This document shows positions 1-12,210 of a DNA stretch of 64,000 nt, piece after piece. The notes beneath the pieces were generated by a model that was not told the DNA's origin, ran no database searches, and saw only the letters and a list, made by a program, of their open reading frames with translations. Every line of letters begins with the position of its first letter. The stretch's first letter is position 1. The stretch comes from Polytrichum commune (Eukaryota; Streptophyta; Polytrichopsida; Polytrichales; Polytrichaceae), in NCBI GenBank assembly GCA_950295325.1, contig OX485809.1:36585081-36649080 (forward strand). The letters are read 5' to 3'. A program made the translations under genes and the position numbers.

Positions 1-143
1 AAGTGTCAGTGGTCTTTCTCCCATGTGCACATCAAGTGGTTTGTGCAGGTTGCGATGAGGTTCACAAGAATCACGGAATTTCAAACTGTCCCTCTTGTCG
101 AACACCCATTCAACAACGTATACGGGTTTATGGACCCAGCTAG
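1..143 (+). CDS. C-terminal exon of an RF298/RF4-like RING-HC E3 ubiquitin ligase (partial, 5' cut by window)
   Basis: Read from base 3, the frame is open for 46 residues and stops at TAG 141-143. It contains the second half of a C3HC4 RING: FLPCAHQVVCAGC, then CPSCRTPIQQRIRVYG. The Cys/His spacing (C-x-H-x4-C-x2-C, then C-x2-C) and the flanking wording match the end of plant RF298/RF4-type putative E3 ligases, large coiled-coil proteins with a RING at the extreme C terminus. The RING would recruit an E2 for ubiquitin transfer. The protein start, the coiled coils and the first RING cysteines lie outside the window. Stopping a few residues after the RING is normal for this family. An overlapping open frame from 25 to 423 is a shadow. 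Family assignment is by recognition, not by alignment. Confidence 0.85.
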   Translation, partial: VSVVFLPCAHQVVCAGCDEVHKNHGISNCPSCRTPIQQRIRVYGPS

Positions 144-1440
144 TCTATGCTTTTACTGGCAGCACCTTACATCTCTATATCTCTACCAGGGTGAGAAGCT
201 GAGAAATGTTACTCTGTTTTTATATCTAACAAGTGCGTATAGAAATGCAGGCCATGTCTCTCTGTCAGTTCTGGTTTCAACCCAGCAATCAATCTCCAGC
301 CTACCTCCAAGTAGTTTTTGGTTCTCGTTGTATAAGCTGTCTAATGTGGGTCTTTCAACTTCAACAGTAAGGCCAAGTGATCAGCAGAGTTGGCGTTTTC
401 CTTGGGTTTCTCCCCAATTATGATATTTGTACTCAGATGAGGATCCTTTTGATCACCAACATATATTGGATTGTAAAAGTATGCCAGTTCCATCTAGCCA
501 CATGCTCTGCCTTCTGTTGTGTCTTGCACAGCTGTGTATACAATTTTTTGGAAAAAACCATATGTTTCCTTGGAACAAATTGGGGTTTGTTTATATGTAT
601 TTTGGACAAATGGAGTTTAGGGGAAGGAAAAACACACTACCTATGTACATGCAATCTCCTGATTTTACTTGGGGTTGGTGAAGTTTTTCCTGGAATCACA
701 AAGTCAATTTAGTGATGATGGGCACAGGTGATCAGATGCTTAAATCATTGTATGAAACTTTTGTGGATGTTCATTACTTGAACAAAGCAAAGTGTCAAAT
801 GATAGAACATGTTTCTGGCACCCATGAAAATGAAGTTTCTTTGTTCAAAATGATGTGATAGAGACTCCTCTACGCCACAGTACATTATGAGTAGCATACA
901 ATATGTGATTTATATGTGTAGTATATGTGAAGAAACATAATCAAAGCAGGATTACCTGCACCTTTGCATGTCATCAATGATGTCATTTTCTACATACAAG
1001 AAAGGTTCTTAATGATGTGCTTAAGTTGTAAGATACTGCATGACATAATTTACAAAACTTTGATATGAAGCAGACTCAAATTCCATATGCATGATTCATG
1101 TTGTAACAATTTTTTTTTTTGGGGTGTACACATTATGAATCTAGTGACTTCCACTGAGAATTGATTGAAAAGTTAAATTGAGCTACATACACATCTTATT
1201 GCGTAAACAAATTCATGGCAATGAAATTCAACTTAGTTTCACCATCTCTGTGAGAAGTGAATCATGAGGCAAACTTACCCTAAATCAACAATAGTGTAAC
1301 AAAAACAACCATTGTCCCTTGAGTGACATTGACAATCTTATTGTTGACATTCAGCCTTTGGAGGTGATGGTTACCTACAGTAGTGAGCTCAATCAATCTC
1401 CCTGCATCGAATACGATCGGCTTATGGACTTATGTCTACT
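144..1440. other. 3' flank of the RING gene, no gene recognised
   Basis: AT-rich sequence following the RING stop codon. Part is probably 3' UTR. The short open frames at 377-712 show no protein-like pattern. A 10-base T run lies near 1111. I see no repeat or RNA gene. Confidence 0.5.
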
Positions 1441-1442
1441 AA

Positions 1443-1587
1443 GGGGCGGTTTACACCATAGACCATGAACTCGTCCCATGGAAGATGCCTTATTCCGCGG
1501 TACAAGTTCATGGTCTACATTTCATGGTCCGAGTTCTTAAAAAATTGATTTACAAAGCCGTTGGGCCCCTCACTAGGTGTAAACCGA
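1443..1587. mobile_element. Degenerate or truncated MITE, family A (GGGGCGGTTTACAC terminus)
   Basis: The left end GGGGCGGTTTACACCATAGA follows a TAA and matches the ends of the better preserved element at 3791-4290. Internal CATGGTC motifs in both orientations are as in that copy. The right side ends in an altered terminus (TAGGTGTAAACCGAA near 1573-1587), so no clean target duplication can be shown. Confidence 0.55.
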
Positions 1588-1599
1588 ATGTGGACCAAG

Positions 1600-3787
1600 A
1601 GGAATGACCATGCGGCAAGAAGTGGATGTGCTGATTTTTTTAATATAAGCCCAAAAAGGGCAGTTTTGGGAAAAAATGAAGTTTGACCATTTTGTTGACT
1701 TCAATTTGCCTTCACTTGCCTACACATGCCTTCACTTATCTTGTCACTTAGTTTTTTCTTCTTTTCGCCTTAAAGTTTGATCATTCTCTTGTCATCTCTT
1801 GGGCTTCAACTGTCTTCACTTCTTGTTAACCCTTAAAGGACATATGCTTTCCCGATACCACACCCAAAATATCTTTTAAAATTCATTTAAAGCATGATTA
1901 ACCAATTAATTTACATAGGCTCTATTCTAAAGAAGTATAGATCTTGCTAAGGTGCTCGATTTGGCATTCTAAAAACCCCGTTTGGTGCAATGGAGTAGAA
2001 GTTTTGAACAAGATTCTCCCAAAATAATACCAAGCCCGTGGGGCAGCATTGTCCTCTAAGGGTTAAATGTGTCGAAGATGTGGCTTGCAAATCTTCTCAC
2101 AACAATTTTTACAAAAAAAAATGAGCGATTCAATTTGTACATGTGACATGTACCTTGTGTTGTCACTACACTAAATAGGATATTTAGTGTTTGATTATAT
2201 CTAATGTTGTTACCACCCAACCTTGCTCAACACTAAATTTCAATTCTTTGATAATTAATGTTAGAAGATTTCCCATTGCGCTTCTTTTGACCACCCTGAT
2301 CTACAGTCACTAAACGACTACGTAATTTTTTGTTTTGTTTTGCAACTGTAGTTTTTTAACATTTTGGGGCGTGTAATATACCATTGGAAAGGTATTTTCA
2401 AGACCTTTCCAACAGAATATTACACGCCCCCTAATTCCAAACATTGCAGCTGGTAGACCAAAAAAAACAAATCTGCACTTGAATTCTTGAGTTCTAGATG
2501 TCCCGCGTTGTTTGATGAAACACGTGTAAGCCGGTTTAAGGGGTAGGGCAAGGTGGTGTTGGTATGTCTCATGGGCTATAATATAATTGAGGTACATAAA
2601 AGGTAGATTCATAAAAACATTCTTGAAATGGCGTTTTTTTGACATGGGCCCTTGCCTTTTCCTACCAGACCAGAGTCTAGGGAGTTCTGTAGAGAAAACG
2701 GCTAATTGCCGAGCTTTCTGGAGGTGGCTCGGATTTTTCAATTTTTACCCGGAAGTTGGCCTAGAGAGTGCAAAATTTATCGGTTGATAGCCCCCATTTC
2801 CTAATGTATTTAGGCAATTAGCCGACATTTGTTTTTTCATTTATGCAATTTCCGAAAGGTCTAAAGTGGGGCCGGTTTTGTATTTTGGTGGTGGATGTGT
2901 CATTGTCATTTATTCTTTCTTCATTTTCAAGTGTTTAGGATTAAATAATGTGGGCATTCACTCTCCATTTTTTTTCATCCGAAACAGGGCAAAAATGAAA
3001 GAGCGTACCTGAGCACCAACACGAGCACTCTCCTTCTCCATCTTTCGTCTCCTATAAGGGTACCTAAAATGGAATGAACAATGGTTATGGGAACTGTGTG
3101 CACTTAATCCTTCCTCCTCCTAGCTTGTAACTGCCGGCACTACTCGGCACTCTCTAAAACAAGTGATCTCACAAGATGTCCACACGAGTGTGATAACACT
3201 GCAAAATGGCAAGTTACTTGAAGCTTGGGAGATGCAACGAAGTGGACGAGTGTGATAACACGAGATGCGATGAAGTGGACGAGTGTTGTGCACTGTCGGC
3301 ACTCCCTCAAACAATATTTTTATCTCACTGTAAGTACAACACCTCATAGTTTCGCAGATCTCCTCACAGTTTCGCAAAGCAACAACAACAAAAACCTCTT
3401 GAAGCTATTGTCACTCAACAATCCAACAATTCTAGAACTCAAAAACTCATAATGCAAACGAAAATGCAAGCTCCACCGCTGCGGAATGGAAGCTGTGGCA
3501 GGAAGCAAGTAACCCTAAACCACAAGCCAACAAGGCATAGTCTCCAACTATGCATAGTATTGAAAAAAATTACCTAAAATATATATATTTGGTCGGTTGC
3601 CCGCCATGAAAATAAATTTTCAATCGGTAATTTGCCATAGATACTCTAGGGCAACTTGCCTTAATGCCAACATTTTTTCTTCTTCTAATCGGCCCATTTC
3701 CATAAACCTTGATTTTCTTCCGGAACCCCTTCCTAAACTTTCCAATTGCATTCGGAAATTCTCAAAATCAACCGGCTAGCTTGTAAC
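1600..3787. other. Intergenic, no gene recognised; includes a short foldback at 2366-2430
   Basis: AT-rich DNA with no convincing coding frame. 2366-2430 is a perfect-ended hairpin (see findings). A motif at about 3121-3141 (AGCTTGTAACTGCCGGCAC) reappears at 3778-4302 split by a MITE, so part of this stretch is duplicated locally. Confidence 0.5.
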
Positions 3788-3790
3788 TAA

Positions 3791-4290
3791 GGGGCGGTTT
3801 ACACTATGGACCAAGAGCCATGACCATGAAATTCTAAAATATGTGATTGGAGAGTAAAGTGCTCTTGGTCCCATTTGGCTTTACACTACCTTGAAAAAAG
3901 GAAAATGACCACTAACTTTGAGGTCCCCAAAAACTACTAAAATCTGCCATTTGGATAATGTGCCATGGTCCAACGGGTTTTCCATTGAGGCAAGGCAAAA
4001 TGCTCGACTCAACGGAAATCAAGGGAGCCGTAAGGCTGAAAATCAGCCATTGGCCGAATTTTTTTTTAATATTTTTTTTCCCGGATTTTTTTGACGTTAC
4101 TGTATTTATTTTTAAAAAATCAGCCCAAAGTTGTCCCGGTCCAAATCCACTTTACACTACAAGAGTGACCAAGCCACTCAAAAATCTATTTTTTATTTTT
4201 CATGGTCACGGCTCTTGGCCAAGAGCTATGACCATGAAAATGATTTAATTTTCTTGGTCATGGCTCTTGGTCCATAGTGTAAACCGCCCC
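3791..4290. mobile_element. MITE family A, Tourist/PIF-Harbinger-like, 500 bp with TAA target duplication
   Basis: The terminal inverted repeats begin GGGGCGGTTTACACTATGGA and agree for about 36 bases at both ends (3791 onward and back from 4290). TAA lies directly outside both ends (3788-3790 and 4291-4293), the 3-bp TWA-type duplication expected for PIF/Harbinger MITEs. No transposase is encoded. The interior has a second palindrome around 4193-4240 centred on CTTGGCCAAG, which suggests the element was built from head-to-head copies. Confidence 0.8.
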
Positions 4291-4293
4291 TAA

Positions 4294-4539
4294 TTGCCGG
4301 CACTACCCGTTCATTGTACCAGACCACCTCTCTTGCCTCTCTCACCGCAAAACCCATTGGACCATGTCAGTGCATTTATTAGGCCTTAACAATTATATTT
4401 TGGGGACCTCAACCTCCATGGTCCCTCTGCCATTTTTTCCTTAGTGTAAACCGAAGTTGTCCCGGGACAACTTCAAGAGCCAATCAACTGCCTTGCAGAG
4501 CCCTGGTCCAACTTCATGGTCCATAGTGTAAACCGCCCC
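4294..4539. mobile_element. Second MITE family A right end, nested or compound with the previous element
   Basis: The right terminus CCATAGTGTAAACCGCCCC ends at 4539 and is followed by TAA 4540-4542. No matching left end is visible inside the interval, so this end could share the left end at 3791 (compound 749-bp element) or belong to a decayed copy that starts near 4450 (TTAGTGTAAACCGAAG). Confidence 0.55.
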
Positions 4540-4542
4540 TAA

Positions 4543-4917
4543 GGTAGATAGCCCACCTCTCTTAGCTTACTAGCCCACCTCTCCTGGAACATGAAATATG
4601 CAATAAGTACAAGATGATTAGCAAATTGAAGTTGAGGCCGTAGTCACTTTCCTTATAATTGTTGGGGCTCATATGAATATCTTGTTCATTATCAAAGTGA
4701 AGATTATTGTGCTCCCCTCCCCCAATAAAATAAACTAATAAACCTATAAATGGTTCACGCAAGTCCAATCTCTTTCGAACACATGTCATTCCGGTGTCCA
4801 TTCTTGGAAATCACACCTAACCACATACCACTCAAATAAAGGTAACTAAATCACGATAAGTAACCGAACTAAGCATGTTTACCTTAAGCGTTATTGCCTA
4901 TGGAATTAAGGTAGATG
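4543..4917 (-). mobile_element. MITE family B copy
   Basis: Reverse-oriented copy of a dispersed element also seen near 8741, 15000, 27300, 28140, 28930, 44110 and 52800. Shared landmarks, read on the minus strand, are a track like AGAGATTGGACT, a G-rich stretch (here CCCCTCCCCC on plus at about 4714) and CTTCACTTTGATAATGAAC. The ends resemble TAAGGTAGATGGGC. Noncoding. Confidence 0.65.
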
Positions 4918-5786
4918 TCAAGACATTATACATGCAACCTGATTATCTTAAATCGGACATTTTCTTTGTGCAAAAGCATTAGATTTGAACTTAATAACGC
5001 AAAAAAGTATGAGGTAAACTTGTGGAAAGGAACGAGTTATAGTCAAAAGGAGAAAGGAGTTAGCATAGGGTTCAGGACACTTGTTGGGGTTAAGGGGGCC
5101 GTTTGGGGATTCGAAGAGAGGTGGAAGGCAAGAGCTCTGCTAAACTTGGAGGTAGGCAAACGAGCAACTCTAACACAACAAGCTGCTTCAAGATGGGCCA
5201 CAACTTGCCAATGGCACCCAGTACTACTACTACAACAACAACAACAACAACACACACAAACTCGGCCAAAACCACAGCCCTTCCTTTAATTAAGTGCACC
5301 CACCCACAAACAATAGCACAAGGTTCAAGTTGCCCCACAAACCAACCAAATCCAACAAGTGCAAACAACGTTAACTAGACTCCAGGAAGACACATCTACG
5401 ACACACACACCGACACAAGTGGCTTGGGAAACAACAGCGTTTATTCACCAACACAACTAGGGTTGGGACGAATTAACTTGTACATTGGTTCTTTGGAGGC
5501 AAGGGTTTAGGCATTCAAAAAAAAAACGAGCGTATGGGTTGGTTTGCCCAAATCCACAACTAGTGGCGGACGGTTGTCTCGCTAGCCACCATCTCAAGTA
5601 ACAACATCAATATGAAGCATCACAGATGTCCAAATCCCACACTAATCCTCCATCTCTTAAATACGTATGATGCTTCTCGACATGTTGCCTCTGAGTGACA
5701 ACCATCGTGATCTTCCCCCTACCCACAAACTGCAAAGTCAATTTCCTACAATCATCTTCACGATGACACCCTCGCCCATTCGGGGA

Positions 5787-5823
<37 letters not shown>

Positions 5824-8740
5824 ACCACCTAAACGCCTTCCTATGCTCCTTGCTCCTACGCCCTGACCATATGTAGTTAGGAATTTGGATAAGACAAAAA
5901 CCAGGGAAACACTCAAGGAAGACTTAAAAGGTGATTCTTGTATCATGTAGGTGTCTCAAATACGTCTTATTAGGACAAGCATAGGGCTATGTCATGTTGT
6001 TTTGAGTGTTAGAATCACATTTCAATCAATTTTATACAAAGACTTCAAAATACATGTCACCCTCACATTGTTTTCCCATATAATAGTCTAGCAGTGAGTT
6101 CATTTTAATTGGACCAGATGCGTTGCTCAAACATGGGCATAGCCATTGACAATAAGTCTTGCATAAATTAGCCCATTCGAGTCTCTTTACCAAAGCCAAG
6201 GGTGCTTTGATGTAGTCAATAGTCTTGTGTTAATTAAATCCTTTTAGTGTAACTTGTTATGGCAGTGCAATCATCCTTACAAGATTCTTGGTCTTCTTTG
6301 ATTTATTTTATTGAATTATACTGCTAGACAATGATCTTGAGTTATTATTCATTTTTTATTTCCTCACACTAATCAAACCTCTAGACTATGGCCTAGTGAG
6401 TTACATTAACTTTGCAATTGTAGATCAAAATCACTTAGTCAATTTCATGACTTACTTTGGTACGGTCCTCTCTACCTCTTGGACTTCACAATAACCTTCC
6501 ATAGTCCATACTCTCTTGGATACCTCTTGGCTTCCCAAAGACTATTGACCTTTCATTACTATCTTCAAGGGGTTCCATTTGCGACAAACACTTATAATCT
6601 GCAATTATACTATAATGACACATAATGGAAATTAGTTCTCTTGAGAATGTATCAACACAGTGAGATGATAGTCTTTCTCAAGCTCTAATTCTAAGCATTG
6701 AATGCAATGATATGCGCAATGTATCGATATTCTATGATTTACAATCAATCCAATCCATGTCATCCACTAGAGTTATCCGCAAGGTCCCTCAAAGAGGAGC
6801 AAAACCGTGGGTTTGATCCTTGGGGAAGTCACCTCTACATAATATATATATATAAATAAAACATGGCATACACATGTGAGAACCAAGTATTTGTTTATGA
6901 GCTATTTACTTTAGAATTTGAATTTTTTGGACCATGTAATTCTTATTAATCCTACTTATCACCATTTTCCTCCACCCTATAGATATTTATGAATTTCAAA
7001 GTTGGGCAATAAATTGTAGCCTATTTTATTTTATAAAAAATATGAGTTCAATTTTTTTCCTCATGATATTGAAGTGGAGTTCCTTGTTTGTCAATGTTTT
7101 TCATGTAAGGAAACATAGAATTAAGAAGATTCAAACCAATAAATACATTCATACATTTAACCAAATGACAATGGGCATAAGACATCAAACTTGTGGGCAA
7201 ATGCAAGGGTTACGGTCTTTATTTAGAGTACATAGTAGTTGGTTACAAAGTGGTCAAAGAGTTTACTTTACAAACAATGTATGTGAGGCTTACAATATAT
7301 AAGGTAGTTCAATGGAAACCAAAACAAAGCCCCATGGAAAATGAATACTATATATGTGATTGTACTAAAAAAATCCATATTCAAATAAAATATATATACT
7401 TCAAATGGGCATTTCACACCTCCAAGTCTTGGCGGCCCTGTAAATACATCTACACCGTATAAACATGATATAACTTGCTAAAACAACCAAACATGCAATC
7501 AAAATGATAAGAAAACCACATGTCGCCGCTCTAGACTTGCTCCAACATCTTCAAATTGTGCTCCTTCAAGGTTACCCAATATTGTATATTGGGAAACATT
7601 AGCCTTGGTTGCACAAGAAGAATTGGTGTTGCTTGTAGTGGTCAAAACGCATCCCTTAGTTGAGCTAACTCCCCAAATGTCAACTGATCCATGCATAATT
7701 GAGTCGAAGGAAATTTCCAATTTCCAATTTCCAACACAATCTCAAATCTAAACCTACACAACGAGCATTGGGTTGATGATGAAGCCTATCGTTTAGGAGT
7801 TGTAGCTCTTGTCTCTTTTTATGTTTTAAATGATAATGAAGAAGCAATGTGCGTGGAGTGAGCAAAAGCAACAAAAAGCAACAAAAATAATACTAGATGT
7901 AAAACCCTAACACTAAACCCTATCCATGGGCACATCATGGGAATGTGCGGGACCTTTTGGGAATGTGGGGAGTGTCATGGGAACATAGGGGCAACATGGT
8001 TGCCTTAGAGGCCGGCATCTAAACAATTATTCATTCCAATTATTTTAGACTATTTCATAGAAAAAAATTATGATGATTTATGGTACCTTGTTGGATATAA
8101 ATTACTTTTTGGACATTTCATAAATCCTGAAGTACATCTAAAGAGGATATAAAATTTATGTCTCACAAATATATTCCACCCTATTTGTTTTCGCATTGTC
8201 GTTTCTATGTAAAGCATTGGTGAACTCTCCTAGGTTTGATCCTTATTTGAGAATTTTTTCTGTTAAGAACTCTTTATCTTGTTGTATGCAAAGCTATTTT
8301 GAAAGTTAAGTGAAACTTTTAGGATCTCTTCTTTTTGCATCTCAAACTTTGAGAGAAATTCAAGATCGAAAATAGGGTATGTGCATGGGACATGCTATCC
8401 TAAACCCCATATTGGCCTATGCAAAGCTAGTTTAGCACACCCATCCTAGTAGGACAAGCTAAAAGCTAGTTTTTAATAGCCTGACACCACTCTTTGTGTA
8501 TGATCTTAAGCATTGAGAAACTTGGATGATTTTGTGTTAATTCTCATAAACTCGGGGTTTGGGATTAAACCCATGGTTCATGTGTTGTACTTTACATATA
8601 ACTCTATTATCTTTCAAAAATTGGCCAATAAATTAGACCAACTTTCATTTGAGGCGGAGGTTTAAAAAAACCATCTCATGAAATATGCAAAGTACATAAG
8701 GAAATGGATTTGTCTCATTCCTACTTACCTCTTCGGTATG
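4918..8740. other. Intergenic, no gene recognised; two microsatellites
   Basis: Contains a CAA/ACA microsatellite at 5223-5250 and a CT microsatellite at 5789-5819. The open frames on both strands at 5043-5946 come from these low-complexity tracts. AAACCCTA-like teloboxes occur near 7900-7920. I see no exon-like blocks. Confidence 0.5.
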
Positions 8741-9130
8741 TAAGGTAGATGTGCCCAGTTCGATCAATGATCTTAATCATACACCTATATTTTAGGGGTA
8801 TGCGGTTAGGTGAGACTCCAAGAACAAATATAAAAAAGACATGTGTTTAAAGAGGTTGGAATACATGCTCAAAATATGAAAACCATTCTAGGCTCAATAG
8901 TCCACATAATGTTTTCTCTTTTTTCTCATTTTTTTTTTGGGGGGGGGGGTGGTTATGTGACCATTTCATGAGCATAAGACTCTTCATTTTGATAATGAAT
9001 AACTCATATGAGCTCCAAAATTTATTAGGAAAGTGGTTAAGGCCTAACCATCTCGTATCAATCACATGTTTCATCTCCTAGGAGAAGTGGGCTAGTTAGA
9101 AAAAGTAACCATTTAAGACCCATCTACCTA
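8741..9130 (+). mobile_element. MITE family B copy (long, with poly-G tract)
   Basis: Begins TAAGGTAGATGTGCCC and ends with its near-inverse (GACCCATCTACCTA). Inside are the family landmarks: AAAAAAGACATGTG near 8832, GGTTGGAATACATGCTCAAA, an 11-base G run at 8939-8949, and CTTCATTTTGATAATGAA. The G run sits at the same site as G or C tracts in the other copies. Confidence 0.65.
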
Positions 9131-11750
9131 GATAGGTAGTAATATTACACAAAATATTATTTGAACACAAGCTTACCTATCCATAGGATGGAGTTGGTCA
9201 GGAGTTGGTCCCAAACACATATATAAGGTAGCCAACCCATTCCTAACGACAACCCCATTTTTGCAGATTAGGCCAACCTATTTCCACATAGCACAATATC
9301 AATCTTTGGCAAGGTTGCCAAGTTGTGATTGAACCTAATTTAGCCAAATGTGAGTGGCTAAGTTGATAACTAGGTTTAAATTACAAGCATATTTAGGTGC
9401 CACACTTATTGATTACATAAATCAAATGTTCTTAGTTTTGTAACCCATCGGTGACCAGAACGAGGGCAATTTATGTCATGAGTATAGGTCAAAGAGATAT
9501 CCACTTAGAATATCCATAATAATTTGGTTATTGTAAAAAAATTCTAAAAAAATTCTCTTCATGATTTCTCTACATGAATATATATATAATTTTAATTTTA
9601 ATTTTAATTTTCTAATCACACCTAAATTGCATATAAGGTATGGGGGTGTTATTTGGTTCCTCCTCTTACTTGGACCCCTAAATTTGATTCATACATGAAT
9701 CAATGAAGATCAATAAGCAAACACTATAGAAACACATGTTTAAAAGAGATTGGACTACGTCTTCAAATAGTATTAACTACTCTACACTCAATAGCAAACA
9801 CGATCGAAAGGACCTATGTTTAGTTAAGATTCAACAAATGTGTACTTTCAGTAACCATAACTAAATCATGGGAAGTCAACTTTCAACCCGATTTCTACTA
9901 ATGCGTCATCAGACATTTGCTAATGCAACACAAGTTTTGTTGTGTGAATCTAATTGGAAGGAGTTGGAGAACATGAAAAACGGACCGACTAACACCCACG
10001 TACGTTATACTAGATTGCTTAATTGGTTGAGAATGGGTCAGCTACCTTATAATACCTTCCCGGAATTATGATGCCTAAGTGTGGAGGATTAGAACAAGTG
10101 GACGATTGTGAAAAGGACAACATGCACTTCACACTCATTCCATTGCAACTTGCTTTGCTTGATTTGATGCAATTCATGATTCAATATCAAGTACTCGAAT
10201 CACCAGTTTTGTAATGCACTTTGCAGTTCCTTGAGCACGAACTCATAACCATTATTGTGCAGTTGCTTGGGGTCAATGGATCTTATATGATAGCTTTACC
10301 CCAATTAAACCCCTAAATCCTTATCCGTTGTCCGCCACAAAATGATCTTAGAGGTTTCTATGTGTATATCATATTTTTGACAATTGTGATTGTCACATCT
10401 TACAAGTTTATGTAAAACCCGCATTAGTCAATCCCCAATCACTCCATCATCAGCCATCAACCTCCAATACATTGGATACCCTGAACAACTCTCCACTTCT
10501 GCAAACCACAACAACCATAAACAATCACAAGAACTGTAAACCACAAAATATTTGACTAAAAGTTTGGAATGTCAACCCCCTCATTACTATCACCACGGGA
10601 GTAAGAGGCACCATCCATGAACAAACAATTCAAACTTTTAAATGTCTCAAAACATCCCCACAAGGAATGAAGAATTTTATGAAACATGTAATGTACCGTA
10701 TAGCCATAAAATAAAATCTTATATATTTAGTACTCAATGAACTCAAGTTGGATAACAAACAATCCTCCTGGTTGACCTGCCATAAGATCCCCCCCCCCCC
10801 ACTCTCATTAAGATTTGAACTAGATATTACTTGACCCACGGAACCCACCTCCCAAAATGAAGGAAGTTACTTACCTTGATGCTTGGTGAACCATGATCAA
10901 TGCAAGGAAGAATCATGGGGGGTGGATTCTTCATACCATGTATGAACTAACGTGAGTGTAAGAAGGGATGCTATTTGACACATTAACATCCATAGTATAC
11001 ATCAAGGAGAGGTATTATTTTTCTCTAGCATGTACATTTAAAAAGGCAAAAGGAGGCCCTAGGGTCCAGAGAGTTTTTATTGAGAATAGATGTGTTAATC
11101 TCATACAAATTACTTTTTCATCCATTGTTGTCATATGGTAATATTCCTTAATGACTACCTTGTCCATTATTGTTGGGTTTGCATTTGGGTTGCTTTTACA
11201 TTACACTTTTGAGTCTTTGGGTTTAGATGGAGGTTGAAAGATTTAGGGAATGTTGGATCTATAAACTAGGATTCTAAAGTTGTTGATTTTTCTTCTTGAG
11301 TCAAAATTTGTCTCCGTACCTAGATCTCACAACTCTTTGGGTAGGAAATTACAACTCTCACTGACTTATACTCCTAAATGTGCTCATGCCACTCTTCAAT
11401 TTCTTGGCTCTAGAGGTGACAATAGTCTTTGTGTTGTGGATGCTTTTTCATTTATGTTATATTTTTAACAATTTATGTGTTGATGACCAAGTCTCCACAC
11501 AAAACGACTTACACACAATTTGGTGAGCACTGACCTCCTCCGCATCGGTTATGACACCGGAAGATGTTTACAATATGAATGAGATTGCTTTATTTTTTTG
11601 TGCCTAACCAAACAAGACACTAGCGCAAGGAAAAGTTCGTGGGTGCAAAATTCAAATGGATTGTTTCACTCTAAGACTTGTTCTTGTTGTAAATACAACA
11701 ATGATAGATGCTAGTGGAGCCTCATGCTATAATGCTCAAGCCAATTCTAA
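9131..11750. other. Intergenic; partial MITE family B near 9720-9800, 12-base C run at 10789
   Basis: 9720-9800 carries the MITE-B track ACACATGTTTAAAAGAGATTGG without clear ends. A C12 run lies at 10789-10800. A 67-codon frame at 9868-10071 has no family I recognise. Confidence 0.45.
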
Positions 11751-12210
11751 GGGCCACTTCACACACGAGACTAAGAGCCCTTGACCATTACACTTCAAGC
11801 ACTCTCATTGGTGGAAAGGGCAGAGCCGGTCCAAGTTCGCTTCACACTATGCTTGAGGGAACCAACGGAGTATGTGAATTCTAGATGGATGTAAAGTCTA
11901 CATGGATTCCTGATGGCATCGAATGGATCATGTTTCATGGTCACTTGGACTATTTTCAAAAACCACCTCTTGGAGGTAGGCCTAACACAAAACCGGGAGA
12001 CCATGACACTCCGAATGCTCACAACCGTTGATTTCTTCTATTTTATCATGTGTGAGGACCCGCATGAATAGACATTCATTGAAATAGCATTTGGTTGAGG
12101 GCCCCGTCACATATGACTTCACACTACACTTGAGGGTCCGTGACCACACTACATGATTTTGGAGGTGTCTTGGGATAGCCTTTGAACACTTTCTTTTGGG
12201 CTCTCACTAT
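11751..12210. repeat. Dispersed repeat family F, copy 1
   Basis: About 460 bp starting GGGCCACTTCACACACGAGAC. It is repeated in the same orientation at 13398-13858 with most of the sequence collinear, including TACACTT.AAGCACTCTCATTGGTGGAAA and CAAAAACCACCTCTTGGA. Noncoding; class unresolved. Confidence 0.7.

Noticed and set aside
5043-5378. Overlapping frames on both strands with poly-Thr, poly-Cys or poly-Val
   Set aside because: They are translations of the CAA microsatellite in different frames.
9868-10071. Frame with CESNWKELENM wording, reminiscent of the hAT C-terminal CERNWS block
   Set aside because: Only a handful of residues agree and the following sequence does not match the KRNRL...DLVYV pattern.
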